From positions 1-49,514 of the forward strand of contig QCDE01000008.1 in NCBI GenBank assembly GCA_003281005.1: DNA of 49,514 nucleotides, written 5' to 3'. The position numbers and the translations under genes are program-made. Shown here piece after piece: positions 36,388 through 44,757 of this stretch. Numbering within the stretch: position 1 is the stretch's first letter; every line of letters begins with the position of its first letter. The notes below the pieces were generated by a model. The model did no database searches and was not told the origin of the DNA. It saw only the letters and a list, made by a program, of their open reading frames with translations. Origin of the DNA: Pelagibacteraceae bacterium AG-349-O05. GTDB lineage: Bacteria > Pseudomonadota > Alphaproteobacteria > Pelagibacterales > Pelagibacteraceae.

Positions 36388-37755
36388 ATGAATTTTATTA
36401 ACGGACAAAGGTTTTTAAAAGAAAAGAAATTTAATAAAGCTCTAGATGTTTTTGTTAATTTAGAAAAAAATAATTATTTTGATGATAGAATTTATTTTTA
36501 TTTAGGAATAATTTATTTTGAATTAAATCATTTTGATAAAAGTATCTATTATTACAATAAATTTTTATCAAAAAATCCGACTTCTTCAAGTACACTTCTC
36601 AATTTAGCTATTGTAAAACAAACGGTGGGAGATCTTGAATCGGCAAGAGAGATTTATTTAAAATTAATAAATCAAAATAAACAAAATGTAAGAGCATATT
36701 ATGGTTTATATTTATTAGATGTAAAAAATTTTGAGCAAAAAAATTTTGAGATTTTGTCAAATATTAAAAAAAGTAATAAATTAAACTTGTATGATTTAGC
36801 AATTATAGATTTTTTATTGTCTAAAAAAGAAAAAAAACAAAATAAAATTAAAAGAGAAATCGAATATTTAAATAAGTTTCATAAAAATATTTTTAATTCA
36901 AATTTTGATTATAATAATTCTTCCCAGTTTTATTATGAAAAAATTATAAAAAAGAATTTTGATAAAATTAATATTTTTAATAAAAATAACGATCTTTTAA
37001 AAACTACTAACATCGAACCTATATTTATAATTGGTTTACCACGATCGGGTTCAACCGTAATTGAATCGATTTTGACATCAAGTAAAGAAAAAATTTCTAC
37101 TTATGGAGAATGTCACGTATTTAACATGTCAATTTTTGATCAAATTTCGACTAAAATATATTCTAATAATTTTGATCAAAGTAAATTTAATTTTGAAATA
37201 GATTTAAAAAAAATAAATACAGCGATTGTTGAAAAATATTCTCAATATATTCCTTTTGAGAATATAAAGGCTAATAAATTTATTGATAAATCTCTAGAAA
37301 ATTTTTTTAATATCGAAATTATTTATAAAAATTTTCCTAAAGTAAAATTTTTACATACATATAGGAATCCTCTAGACTCTGTTATTTCAATCTATCAATC
37401 TATGTTGCCTGATTTATCATGGGCTCATAGCATAGAACATATTTTGTCTTATTTAGATTCTTACAATCAAGTAATTAATTATTTTAAAGTAAAGTACCCC
37501 AATATAATATTAGATGTAAATTTAGAAGATTTAACTGAGGACAGTGTAAAAATATCAAAAAAAATCTTTAATTTTTGTGAATTAACTTGGGACGATGAAA
37601 TTTTAAATTTTTATAAAAGAAAAGATTTGTTTAGTAAAACTTTAAGTTTTACACAAATAAGATCAAAAGTTAAAAAATATGATTTAGAAAAATATAGACC
37701 TTATTATAATTTACTTAATAAATTTAAACATAAATATAAGTGGTTACAAAATTAA
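36388..37755 (+). CDS. TPR-sulfotransferase fusion
   Basis: 455 residues. The first about 160 form tetratricopeptide-like helices (GQRFLKEKKFNKALDVFVNL, YFYLGIIYFELNHFDKSIYYY, LLNLAIVKQTVGDLESAREIY). From about 210 a PAPS-dependent sulfotransferase fold begins: FIIGLPRSGSTVIESIL with 5'-phosphosulfate loop GLPRSGST (216-223), and FLHTYRNPLDSVISIYQ with 3'-phosphate site RNPLDS (326-331). These TPR-sulfotransferases resemble protein-tyrosine sulfotransferases and are common in marine bacteria; acceptor unknown. No signal peptide. Base composition is even poorer in GC than its neighbours. Convergent with the next gene, 4-bp overlap. Confidence 0.9.
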   Translation: MNFINGQRFLKEKKFNKALDVFVNLEKNNYFDDRIYFYLGIIYFELNHFDKSIYYYNKFLSKNPTSSSTLLNLAIVKQTVGDLESAREIYLKLINQNKQNVRAYYGLYLLDVKNFEQKNFEILSNIKKSNKLNLYDLAIIDFLLSKKEKKQNKIKREIEYLNKFHKNIFNSNFDYNNSSQFYYEKIIKKNFDKINIFNKNNDLLKTTNIEPIFIIGLPRSGSTVIESILTSSKEKISTYGECHVFNMSIFDQISTKIYSNNFDQSKFNFEIDLKKINTAIVEKYSQYIPFENIKANKFIDKSLENFFNIEIIYKNFPKVKFLHTYRNPLDSVISIYQSMLPDLSWAHSIEHILSYLDSYNQVINYFKVKYPNIILDVNLEDLTEDSVKISKKIFNFCELTWDDEILNFYKRKDLFSKTLSFTQIRSKVKKYDLEKYRPYYNLLNKFKHKYKWLQN

Positions 37756-39029
37756 TATAATTTATTATTAAAAATATTTTTTCTATATTCTATTTGATTT
37801 TCTAAAATTTGATTTAAAAAATTTGGTCTAATTTCTTTTTCAAAAATTTTTTTATAACTCAAATCTCCAATTAAATGTGCATAATTTATCCAATTAAAAA
37901 TAATTAAAATATCTGGAAGATTGAGTCCTTGTAAATATTTACCCCATATTTTCTTATCCTCTTCTTTTCTAACAGGTGTTCTATCATCAATTAATTTTTC
38001 TTTTATTAACCATTCTTCTTTATATTTCATTTCATTATCTATATTTTTAAATTCAGGGTAGGATTTATAAAACTCAGAACAGCCATGTTTAATAGTAATT
38101 TTAAAATCATTTAGATTAACTTTTTTCATTTCATCATCTATTGATTTAGTTAAATTATTAGCTTCATCTAAACCATCACAGTAAATATATCCTTTGTAAT
38201 TCCCAGCAATTTGATTTCTGGTTTCAATCATGCATTTTCTCATATTATTATTTTTCAAGTTAATTGTATCAAAGATGAAATAAAGTTTTATTAAATCTAT
38301 AATTGTGAATAAATTAATTTGTATTTTGTAACAACTAAAACAATATTTTGGTATCACGTTAAATTCATTGAAAACTTTAAAATGTCTATAACAATTAAGA
38401 TTTTTTGAATTTTTTCTAAAAATTTGAGTTTCATTATAAGTTATATTTAGTCCATTAGTAGAAATTAGCCTTTTACATTCATTTAATACCTCCTTTATAT
38501 TCTCAGCAGCATAGAAATTAGAAATCTTAAGATTTTTAATAATATTTTTAATTCTAAAGTTTAAATTTATGAGACTATTTTCACTCCGATTTATTGGAGA
38601 TATTAAGTTAAAAATATTTATTAAATGTTTTTGTGCACTTAAATCATTTTTATTTAATTTTAAAGCTAGAGCAAAAAATTCTGAAGCTTCTTGAAACATT
38701 CCTAATTCTAAATAGGATATTGCTAAATTATTGTAAGCTAAACTGAAATTAGGATTATATTCTATGGACTTTTTAAATGTAACAATAGACTCACTAATTT
38801 TTCCAAGTTTAAAAAGGATAACTCCGATATTTATATAAATTTTAAATTTTTCTAATTTTGTATTTAAAGATTTTTCATAAGTTTTTATCTCATCTTCCCA
38901 TGTTGATACATTTAAATTCGGATATTCTTTTAGCAAGATCTCAATTTTTGCTAACACTTCCTTAAAATTTTTGTTATCAATATCACGAATAATTTCTTTA
39001 ATTGATTCAGAGCTTTTAAGTTTATTCAT
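37752..39029 (-). CDS. TPR protein with an unrecognised Cys/His-rich C-terminal domain
   Basis: 425 residues, not recognised as a whole. Residues about 60-140 form three TPR-like helical pairs (YINIGVILFKLGKISESIVTF, LAYNNLAISYLELGMFQEAS). The rest is unlike anything I can name. It has conserved-looking Cys/His positions: C185, C213, H216, C230-x2-C233 in PKYCFSCYK, C266 in MRKCMIETR, C284 in YIYCDGLDEA, and H315/C317 in IKHGCSEFYKSYPEF. Seven cysteines in one cytosolic domain suggest a metal or cluster site. No signal peptide. Pairs with the TPR-sulfotransferase and sits by a tRNA gene in what looks like an accessory patch. Confidence 0.8.
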   Translation of the reverse strand: MNKLKSSESIKEIIRDIDNKNFKEVLAKIEILLKEYPNLNVSTWEDEIKTYEKSLNTKLEKFKIYINIGVILFKLGKISESIVTFKKSIEYNPNFSLAYNNLAISYLELGMFQEASEFFALALKLNKNDLSAQKHLINIFNLISPINRSENSLINLNFRIKNIIKNLKISNFYAAENIKEVLNECKRLISTNGLNITYNETQIFRKNSKNLNCYRHFKVFNEFNVIPKYCFSCYKIQINLFTIIDLIKLYFIFDTINLKNNNMRKCMIETRNQIAGNYKGYIYCDGLDEANNLTKSIDDEMKKVNLNDFKITIKHGCSEFYKSYPEFKNIDNEMKYKEEWLIKEKLIDDRTPVRKEEDKKIWGKYLQGLNLPDILIIFNWINYAHLIGDLSYKKIFEKEIRPNFLNQILENQIEYRKNIFNNKLY

Positions 39030-39108
39030 TTTTAGTTCATACTTTAATTTATTATAATTATTTTTATTTTAATATTTACAACTTCTTAATTATATTGAAA
39101 TTTGTTAC

Positions 39109-39137
39109 TTGCTAAATTTTAAAAAAACTACTACTTT
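39109..39137 (+). promoter_or_regulatory. Candidate promoter for tRNA-Gly
   Basis: TTGCTA (39109-39114) and TACTTT (39132-39137) are spaced by 17 bp and would start transcription about 11 bp before the tRNA. This is a fair fit to a sigma-70-type site. Surrounding DNA is so AT-rich that chance matches are common. Confidence 0.3.
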
Positions 39138-39154
39138 CAACACTTATAGAACAA

Positions 39155-39229
39155 GCGGGCATAGCTCAGTGGTAGAGCGTCTCGTTGCCAACGAGAAGGT
39201 CGAGGGTTCGACCCCCTTTGCCCGCTCCA
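39155..39229 (+). tRNA. tRNA-Gly (anticodon GCC)
   Basis: A complete cloverleaf. Acceptor GCGGGCA (39155-39161) pairs with TGCCCGC (39219-39225), followed by discriminator T and an encoded CCA. The D arm has AGCTCAGTGGTAGAGC. The anticodon stem TCTCG/CGAGA encloses the loop TTGCCAA, anticodon GCC. The T arm is GAGGGTTCGACCCCC with the canonical GGTTCGA loop. It reads glycine GGC and GGU codons. The FkbM gene begins 6 bp after the CCA, so the two may share a transcript. Confidence 0.97.
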
Positions 39230-39235
39230 ATTAAA

Positions 39236-40150
39236 GTGATTAAATCAAATTTATTAACTTCAGTTTTCCAAAAACTTCTTATTAATAAAGATATACGAGA
39301 CTTTAAAAATAATTTTTTTTATTATTTATTTTTTAGAATAATTAGAAACTTTTTATCAAAAGATTTAATTCTTAAAATATATAATTTTCAAGTTTATGGC
39401 AGTATAAACAGAAACAAAACTTCATATTTTTTACTTAAAAAATGTGAGTTTGGTGATTACCATGAATTAAGTATTATAAAGAGATTTTCTAGTAATAAAA
39501 AAATATTATTTATTGATTGTGGATGCAATTATGGATTTTATTCTTTTTATTCTGCATCATTATCAAAAAAAAATAAAATTATATCTATAGAAGCATCAAA
39601 AGAAACAGCGAGTGAATTTTTAAAAAATTTAAATTTAAACAATTTTAAAAATATAAATTTTTTTAATAAAGCAGTATCAAATTTAATTGATGAAAATGTT
39701 TTATTTTATGAAAGTATAAATGACTGGGAAAGTTCGCAAACACACAGTGATTTTAAATTAAGTTCTAAATTAAAGATTAAATCAATTAGAATTGATGATT
39801 TGTTAAAAGGTTATCCTTTAAATGATTATCTTGTAATTATAAAATTAGACATAGAGGGTAATGAAATTAATGCAATTGAGGGGGCTTTGGAAATAATACA
39901 AAAATCAGAGCCTCTTATTATAATAGAGTTCTCAAAATATATTTTTGAAAAAAAGGACAATATTGACTATTTAAAAGATTTTTTAATGAATTATGATTAT
40001 TCTATTTATGACACTAATAAAAAAAAAAAAAATTTAGATAGTATTTTACATATGTTGAAGAACTTAAAAAAAAAATATAAAACAATTGGTAATTTTTATT
40101 TAATTAAAAATAATTCAAATAACTTAAAAATTTTTTTCTCAAATGAGTGA
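39236..40150 (+). CDS. FkbM-family methyltransferase
   Basis: About 304 residues, a SAM-dependent O-methyltransferase-like protein. The glycine-rich SAM loop is LFIDCGCNYGFYSFYSAS, followed by IISIEASKETASEFLKNL and LVIIKLDIEGNEINAIEGAL, the FkbM DIEG.E signature. A longer frame beginning MPTRRSRVRPP at 39185 is translated from the tRNA and is spurious. GTG at 39236 is the first usable start after the CCA. FkbM enzymes usually modify sugars or lipids in surface polymers; the acceptor is unknown here. Very AT-rich. It overlaps phhB by 8 bp. Confidence 0.85.
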   Translation: MIKSNLLTSVFQKLLINKDIRDFKNNFFYYLFFRIIRNFLSKDLILKIYNFQVYGSINRNKTSYFLLKKCEFGDYHELSIIKRFSSNKKILFIDCGCNYGFYSFYSASLSKKNKIISIEASKETASEFLKNLNLNNFKNINFFNKAVSNLIDENVLFYESINDWESSQTHSDFKLSSKLKIKSIRIDDLLKGYPLNDYLVIIKLDIEGNEINAIEGALEIIQKSEPLIIIEFSKYIFEKKDNIDYLKDFLMNYDYSIYDTNKKKKNLDSILHMLKNLKKKYKTIGNFYLIKNNSNNLKIFFSNE

Positions 40151-40487
40151 TTTAGCTGACAAAAAATGTATACCCTGTGAAGGAAACATCCCACCTTTTA
40201 ATGCAGAAGAAATTCATACTTATTTAAAAAAGGTAGATGGCTGGGAAGTTCTTGAAGATAAAATTGATGGGTTTCATCTAATAAAAAGTTTTAAATTTGA
40301 TAATTTTTTAAAGAGTCAGGAATTTATAAATAAAGTTGGAGCAATAGCCGAAGAAGAAGGTCATCATCCAGATTTATGGTTTGGATGGGGTTACGCTAGA
40401 ATTAAAATATATACTCATGCCATTAAAGGATTGGCAGAGAGTGATTTTATTCTTGCAGCAAAAATAGACAAAATTATTAGTGTCTAA
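40143..40487 (+). CDS. phhB: Pterin-4a-carbinolamine dehydratase-like protein
   Basis: 114 residues, family length. Motif EEEGHHPDLWFGWGYARIKIYTH is the [EDKH]-x3-H-[HN]-[PCS]-x5-[YWF]-x9-[HW] signature of the dehydratase, followed by HAIKGLAESDFILAAKID. It recycles the hydroxylated pterin cofactor of aromatic amino-acid hydroxylases, or acts as a folate-pathway accessory. No hydroxylase gene is nearby. N-terminal KKCIPCEGNIPPF carries two cysteines. Convergent with purH, overlapping by 11 bp. Confidence 0.92.
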   Translation: MSDLADKKCIPCEGNIPPFNAEEIHTYLKKVDGWEVLEDKIDGFHLIKSFKFDNFLKSQEFINKVGAIAEEEGHHPDLWFGWGYARIKIYTHAIKGLAESDFILAAKIDKIISV

Positions 40488-42015
40488 AGTGTCTTGTTTT
40501 TGAAAAAAGCAACACTGTATCAGTTTCATTAGCAAACTTAATTATTTCATTATCTCTTATTGAGCCAGATGGCTGAACGACTGCTTTAACACCGGACTGT
40601 ATTAATTTTTCAATACCATCTACAAAAGGAAAAAATGCATCTGAGGCAGCTACCAAATTGTTAGTTTGGAGATTAAATTTTCTCATTTTATTTATTGCTA
40701 TTTGACAACTATCTAATCTACTTGGTTGTCCAGAACCGATACCTACAGTTGTTTCATCAGATGCCAATACTATTGCATTTGATTTAACATACCTACATAC
40801 ATTAAATGCAAAAATAAGATCTTTAAGTTGTTTTGATGTTGGTTTTCGTTTAGATACAACTTTAAAATTTTTTTTAGTAAATAAATTTAAATCTTCTGAT
40901 TGTAATAATATATTTTGGCCAAAAGACATAAATTTAAAAATTTCTTTAATTTTATAATTTGTTCCATCAATTAACCTTAAGTTTTTTTTAGTTTTAAGTA
41001 TTTTGAGCGCATCTTTATTAAATCCATTCGCAATTATTGCTTCTAAAAATAACTTATTTAGTTCTAAAGCTAAGTTTTTAGTAATTTTAAAATTACAAGA
41101 AACAATTCCTCCAAAAGCGCTTATCGGATCACATGAGAGAGCAGACTTATAACTTTCCAATGTATTACTTTTAGTAGAAACTCCACAAGGGTTTGTGTGT
41201 TTTAATATAACTGTACCCTTATCTTTTGGCAAAGATCTTGAAATAGTAAGAGCACTAAATATGTCATTATAATTATTAAAACTTAGCTGTTTTCCATGAA
41301 TTTGTTTTAGATCCGTATTTGAGCTATTTGAATAGATTGCACTTTTTTGATGTGGATTTTCTCCATATCTAAGTTGTTCTATTAGACTTCCATGAAAAAT
41401 TTTTTTCTTAGGGAAAATAGTATTTGTTTTTTTGTTAAAATAGTTTGAAATCACAGTGTCATAATATGCCGTCTCAGCAAACGCTATTCTTGATAGTTTT
41501 TCTCTAAAACTTAAAGAAGTAGATCCCTTGAATTTTTTTAGTTCATGAATTAATTCCTCATACTGGTCTGAAGAAGTTATTACAGCTACATCATTGTAGT
41601 TTTTTGCCGCCGATCTAACCATAGTAGGACCACCTATATCTATATTTTCTATAATTTTTTGATGATTATTTGTTTTTTTAAGAGTGTTCTCAAATGGATA
41701 AAAATTAACTATGACTAAATCAATATTTTCAAAATTATTATCTTTAAGATCTTTTAAGTGAGATTTTTTTTCTCTTTTATTTAAAATTCCTGCATGGATC
41801 TTTGGATGAAGAGTTTTTACTCTACCCTCCAAAATCTCAGGCGAATTAGTAAAATCAGATACTTCTAAACATTTAAATTTTAATCTTTTAATTTCTTTAT
41901 AGGTACCACCTGAGCTAATAATTTTAATTTTGTTCTTTTTTAAAATGTTTAGCAATGGTTTTAAGTTATTTTTATCAGATACAGAGATGAGAGCTGTTTT
42001 GATTTTTTTCTTCAT
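40477..42015 (-). CDS. purH: Bifunctional AICAR transformylase / IMP cyclohydrolase
   Basis: 512 residues, last two steps of purine synthesis. The N-terminal MGS-like IMP cyclohydrolase domain has KTALISVSDK, IISSGGTYKEI and EILEGRVKTLHPKIHAGIL. The C-terminal transformylase has LRYGENPHQKSA, the catalytic ILKHTNPCG, ISAFGGIVS and FFPFVDGIEKLIQSGVKAVVQPSGSIRD. Stop shared by one base with the upstream heparinase-like gene start region (42015), so cotranscribed. Confidence 0.97.
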   Translation of the reverse strand: MKKKIKTALISVSDKNNLKPLLNILKKNKIKIISSGGTYKEIKRLKFKCLEVSDFTNSPEILEGRVKTLHPKIHAGILNKREKKSHLKDLKDNNFENIDLVIVNFYPFENTLKKTNNHQKIIENIDIGGPTMVRSAAKNYNDVAVITSSDQYEELIHELKKFKGSTSLSFREKLSRIAFAETAYYDTVISNYFNKKTNTIFPKKKIFHGSLIEQLRYGENPHQKSAIYSNSSNTDLKQIHGKQLSFNNYNDIFSALTISRSLPKDKGTVILKHTNPCGVSTKSNTLESYKSALSCDPISAFGGIVSCNFKITKNLALELNKLFLEAIIANGFNKDALKILKTKKNLRLIDGTNYKIKEIFKFMSFGQNILLQSEDLNLFTKKNFKVVSKRKPTSKQLKDLIFAFNVCRYVKSNAIVLASDETTVGIGSGQPSRLDSCQIAINKMRKFNLQTNNLVAASDAFFPFVDGIEKLIQSGVKAVVQPSGSIRDNEIIKFANETDTVLLFSKTRHFRH

Positions 42016-43640
42016 TATAATTTATTTATCTCCCACTTTATTATCTGTTCTTTTTCATTATTCATACCTGAGATAAAAATATTTTGGTTTTCTTTATATG
42101 AATTTTTATTACCGAAATATAAACCATTATCAATATTTATATTAAAGTTATCACAATTAAATTTCCAACCTTCCTCATCTAATTCAATTAGTATTGATTT
42201 GTTATCTTGCGTTTTCATTACTTTTGAGTTTGGATTAAGATGAAATCTAATTTCAAATTTAATTTCTTTACTTGGATTTTTTCTAAATAACTTATCATAG
42301 CCAATAAATTTCATTTGTTCTGGGTAGAACTCAATCTCTCTCTCATAAATGGCTCCAAATTTAATTAAATATCCATCATGTGCACCTGATATTTTCCAAT
42401 AATTATTTTTAAAAACTACATTTTTTTTTGATATTTTCAGTCCTTTATCAATAATAAAATTATTTTTATGCTTAATAAAATTACAAGAGGAATAATCTTC
42501 AATGCTTAAAACAGAATGTAAAGCTGTGCTTTTTGATAATTTATTAAATTTATTATTTTTGTCAGGATAGTAACCAGCATTAGAAATTAATTTTTTATCA
42601 TTAGAAAATATTTCAAATGATAAAGCTCCTGCTTGATAGTCGTTAGAAAATACTTTGTTAGGGCTAGATCCAATATCAGAAGCAAGAATTATTTTTTTAT
42701 TTTTTAGTATTGCATAACCGCCTAGTTCATTAATTTGATTTTTAAAAGTATAACCAAACCGTTTCAAGTATTGATCAAATTCGTTATTATCAGAAGAATA
42801 GTTACCATTAAAAAAAATATCTTGTTTAATATTTTGCCAAATGAAAGTGTAACTTGAGCCTAAATAGTAGATAGTTTCATCAATATATTCGGGGATTAAA
42901 CTTTGAGATTCTTTAAACCACTCTCTTATTATTATAAAATATTTTAAATAAAATATTAATTGTCTGATATTTCTTGATTTTGTAAAACCTTGATTATCGA
43001 TTGAGGATTTAATTATATTTTTTAATAAATTTAATCCGTAAGAAAGATATTGTCTTTCATTCTTATAAGCTAAACCAGTCAAAATTATTGCAGCACACCC
43101 AATCATCTTATTTTCTACTTCTTTTGGATTTTTTATTTCATTTAATAAATGATTAGTTTGTTTTTGTATCATGTGATCAAAAGTAGTTCTGTATTCTTTA
43201 TCACTATCTTCATACGTTAGTTGATGATTTGATAACCATGAAATAATTCTTTTTGCTGTTAAATCAAATTCCCAACTCTTTTTTTGATATTTAATGTTAT
43301 TTGAAATCCAATTTTTTATGACTGTTCGCGTGGTTTTTTTGGAGGATTTTAAATCTAGGCTGAAAAACCAAAAAAAATTATTTAATTTTTCGTAATCTCT
43401 AGGACTTAAATTGTTTTGCCAAATTGACTCAATAGCAAAATCTTCAATTTTATATTTTTTATTTTGGTATTTAATTATAGATGAAAGTAAATGAGGACTA
43501 GGTTTGTATTCAAAACTATTTTCAAAAGTTTTTGATATTTTTTTTTCGTAAAAATTTGAATTTTGATAAATTGATTTAAAACTTTCTTTTATATTAAAAT
43601 AAAATTGACCTAAAATACCTAAGGAATTTGTATTAATCAT
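42015..43640 (-). CDS. Heparinase II/III-like polysaccharide lyase family protein
   Basis: 541 residues. The N-terminal half is helical, an (alpha/alpha) toroid in this family (IWQNNLSPRDYEKLNNFFWFF-like helices, WEFDLTAKRIISWLSNHQLT, AIILTGLAYKNERQYLSYGL). The C-terminal half is beta-rich with the family's GGYAILKNKKIILASDIG and TALHSVLSIEDYSSC stretches. No signal peptide is visible. Family members cleave uronic-acid polysaccharides, but this lineage, found next to purH and rpe in many alphaproteobacteria, has no proven substrate. Four bases after rpe. Confidence 0.88.
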   Translation of the reverse strand: MINTNSLGILGQFYFNIKESFKSIYQNSNFYEKKISKTFENSFEYKPSPHLLSSIIKYQNKKYKIEDFAIESIWQNNLSPRDYEKLNNFFWFFSLDLKSSKKTTRTVIKNWISNNIKYQKKSWEFDLTAKRIISWLSNHQLTYEDSDKEYRTTFDHMIQKQTNHLLNEIKNPKEVENKMIGCAAIILTGLAYKNERQYLSYGLNLLKNIIKSSIDNQGFTKSRNIRQLIFYLKYFIIIREWFKESQSLIPEYIDETIYYLGSSYTFIWQNIKQDIFFNGNYSSDNNEFDQYLKRFGYTFKNQINELGGYAILKNKKIILASDIGSSPNKVFSNDYQAGALSFEIFSNDKKLISNAGYYPDKNNKFNKLSKSTALHSVLSIEDYSSCNFIKHKNNFIIDKGLKISKKNVVFKNNYWKISGAHDGYLIKFGAIYEREIEFYPEQMKFIGYDKLFRKNPSKEIKFEIRFHLNPNSKVMKTQDNKSILIELDEEGWKFNCDNFNINIDNGLYFGNKNSYKENQNIFISGMNNEKEQIIKWEINKL

Positions 43641-43644
43641 TAAC

Positions 43645-44304
43645 TTATTTTAATTTTAATAAATTAATATTTTTCTTTATATCTCCATCATTACTTTTGA
43701 ATACCGTAGTACCTGAAACAAGAATATTTGCACCAGCGTCAATTGCACTTTTGCAATTATCAAAATTAATCCCACCATCAATTTCTATGTCAAAATCTAT
43801 CTTTTTTTGTTCTTTTATTTTTTTTAGATCTTTTATTTTATCTAAAACTTCTGGCATAAATTTTTGACCCCCAAATCCAGGATTTACACTCATAATTAAT
43901 ACTAAATCTATTTGATCTAATAAATCTAAAATCAAATTAATTTTAGTTTCGGGATTAAGTGAAACTCCAACTTTTTTATTTTTTTCTTTTATTTTTTTAA
44001 TTGAATTTTCTAAATTATCAGTAGCTTCAGGGTGAATAGTAATTATATCTGCTCCTGCATCAGCGTAAGCATCTATGTATTTATGGACTGGCGATATCAT
44101 TAAATGAACATCAAATTTTAATGAACATTGTTTTCGAAGGGCTTTAATTACAGGTGGTCCTATTGTTAAATTAGGAACAAAATGACCGTCCATCACATCC
44201 ACATGAATCATATCAGCTCCACCTTCTTCGAGTCTTTTAATCTCTGAACCTAATTGACTAAAGTCAGCTGATAAAATTGATGGTGAAATTTGTATATTTT
44301 TCAT
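43645..44304 (-). CDS. rpe: Ribulose-phosphate 3-epimerase
   Basis: 219-residue TIM barrel of the pentose phosphate pathway. ISPSILSADFSQLGSEI, then MIHVDVMDGHFVPNLTIGP with metal-binding His and Asp, HLMISPVHKYIDAYADAG, MSVNPGFGGQKF and DIEIDGGIN give all catalytic blocks. Length is standard. Upstream of the heparinase-like gene and purH on the same strand. Confidence 0.97.
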   Translation of the reverse strand: MKNIQISPSILSADFSQLGSEIKRLEEGGADMIHVDVMDGHFVPNLTIGPPVIKALRKQCSLKFDVHLMISPVHKYIDAYADAGADIITIHPEATDNLENSIKKIKEKNKKVGVSLNPETKINLILDLLDQIDLVLIMSVNPGFGGQKFMPEVLDKIKDLKKIKEQKKIDFDIEIDGGINFDNCKSAIDAGANILVSGTTVFKSNDGDIKKNINLLKLK

Positions 44305-44338
44305 TGATTGCTAGATTAACTAGTATCAATTTTAAAAA

Positions 44339-44689
44339 TTAAAATGAATTAAAAAATTGATAAATTTGTCTAGAAATTTCACTCTCTAAAGGAAATGACA
44401 ACATTCCCATCACCGAATAGCCTAAGATCCAAGGCATTAGATAAAATCTGATCATGTAAAAGAACCAGGCAACATATAAAGGCACCAATGGCCCAATAAT
44501 AAATGAGGGTGTTATTGGTTTAAATAATTTTATTAAAGGATTAGTATATTTTACGAATACTCTCATGAAAAAGAATTGTGAGTCTTCTCTTTGAAAAATA
44601 TTCATTGCTACCCTTCCAATTAGAGTCCACATGATAATTCCAAGCAAATAATCAATAAAATATATTAAAGGATGAAAATTTGCTGACAT
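44339..44689 (-). CDS. YggT-like small membrane protein
   Basis: 116 residues with hydrophobic segments near 9-27, 65-85 and 85-100. The stretch LLGIIMWTLIGRVAMNIFQREDS, then FVKYTNPLIKLFKPITP and PLVPLYVAWFFYMIRF, resembles YggT-family proteins (conserved R, 'T.P.L..f+.itP'). YggT proteins are inner-membrane and linked to osmotic tolerance or division in other bacteria. The match is moderate. 34 bp upstream of rpe; the symporter terminator lies upstream. Confidence 0.6.
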   Translation of the reverse strand: MSANFHPLIYFIDYLLGIIMWTLIGRVAMNIFQREDSQFFFMRVFVKYTNPLIKLFKPITPSFIIGPLVPLYVAWFFYMIRFYLMPWILGYSVMGMLSFPLESEISRQIYQFFNSF

Positions 44690-44722
44690 TCAAAATTTAT
44701 ATTGGAAAATTTATTGAAATAA

Positions 44723-44746
44723 AAGGGGCGAAATTAATCGCCCCTT
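44723..44746 (-). terminator. Rho-independent terminator of the symporter operon
   Basis: Stem AAGGGGCG (44723-44730) pairs with CGCCCCTT (44739-44746) around AAATTAAT. On the minus strand the hairpin is followed by TTTATTTC, the release tract. It lies just after the large-subunit stop and before the YggT-like gene, so the symporter pair ends its transcript here. Confidence 0.88.
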
Positions 44747-44757
44747 AAAAAGATTAT

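Noticed and set aside
39185..39235. N-terminal extension of the FkbM gene (MPTRRSRVRPP...)
   Set aside because: It is translated from tRNA-Gly, a well-known false ORF start.
36388..40150. Integrative element at tRNA-Gly
   Set aside because: No integrase, no duplicated tRNA 3' end and no phage genes are visible.
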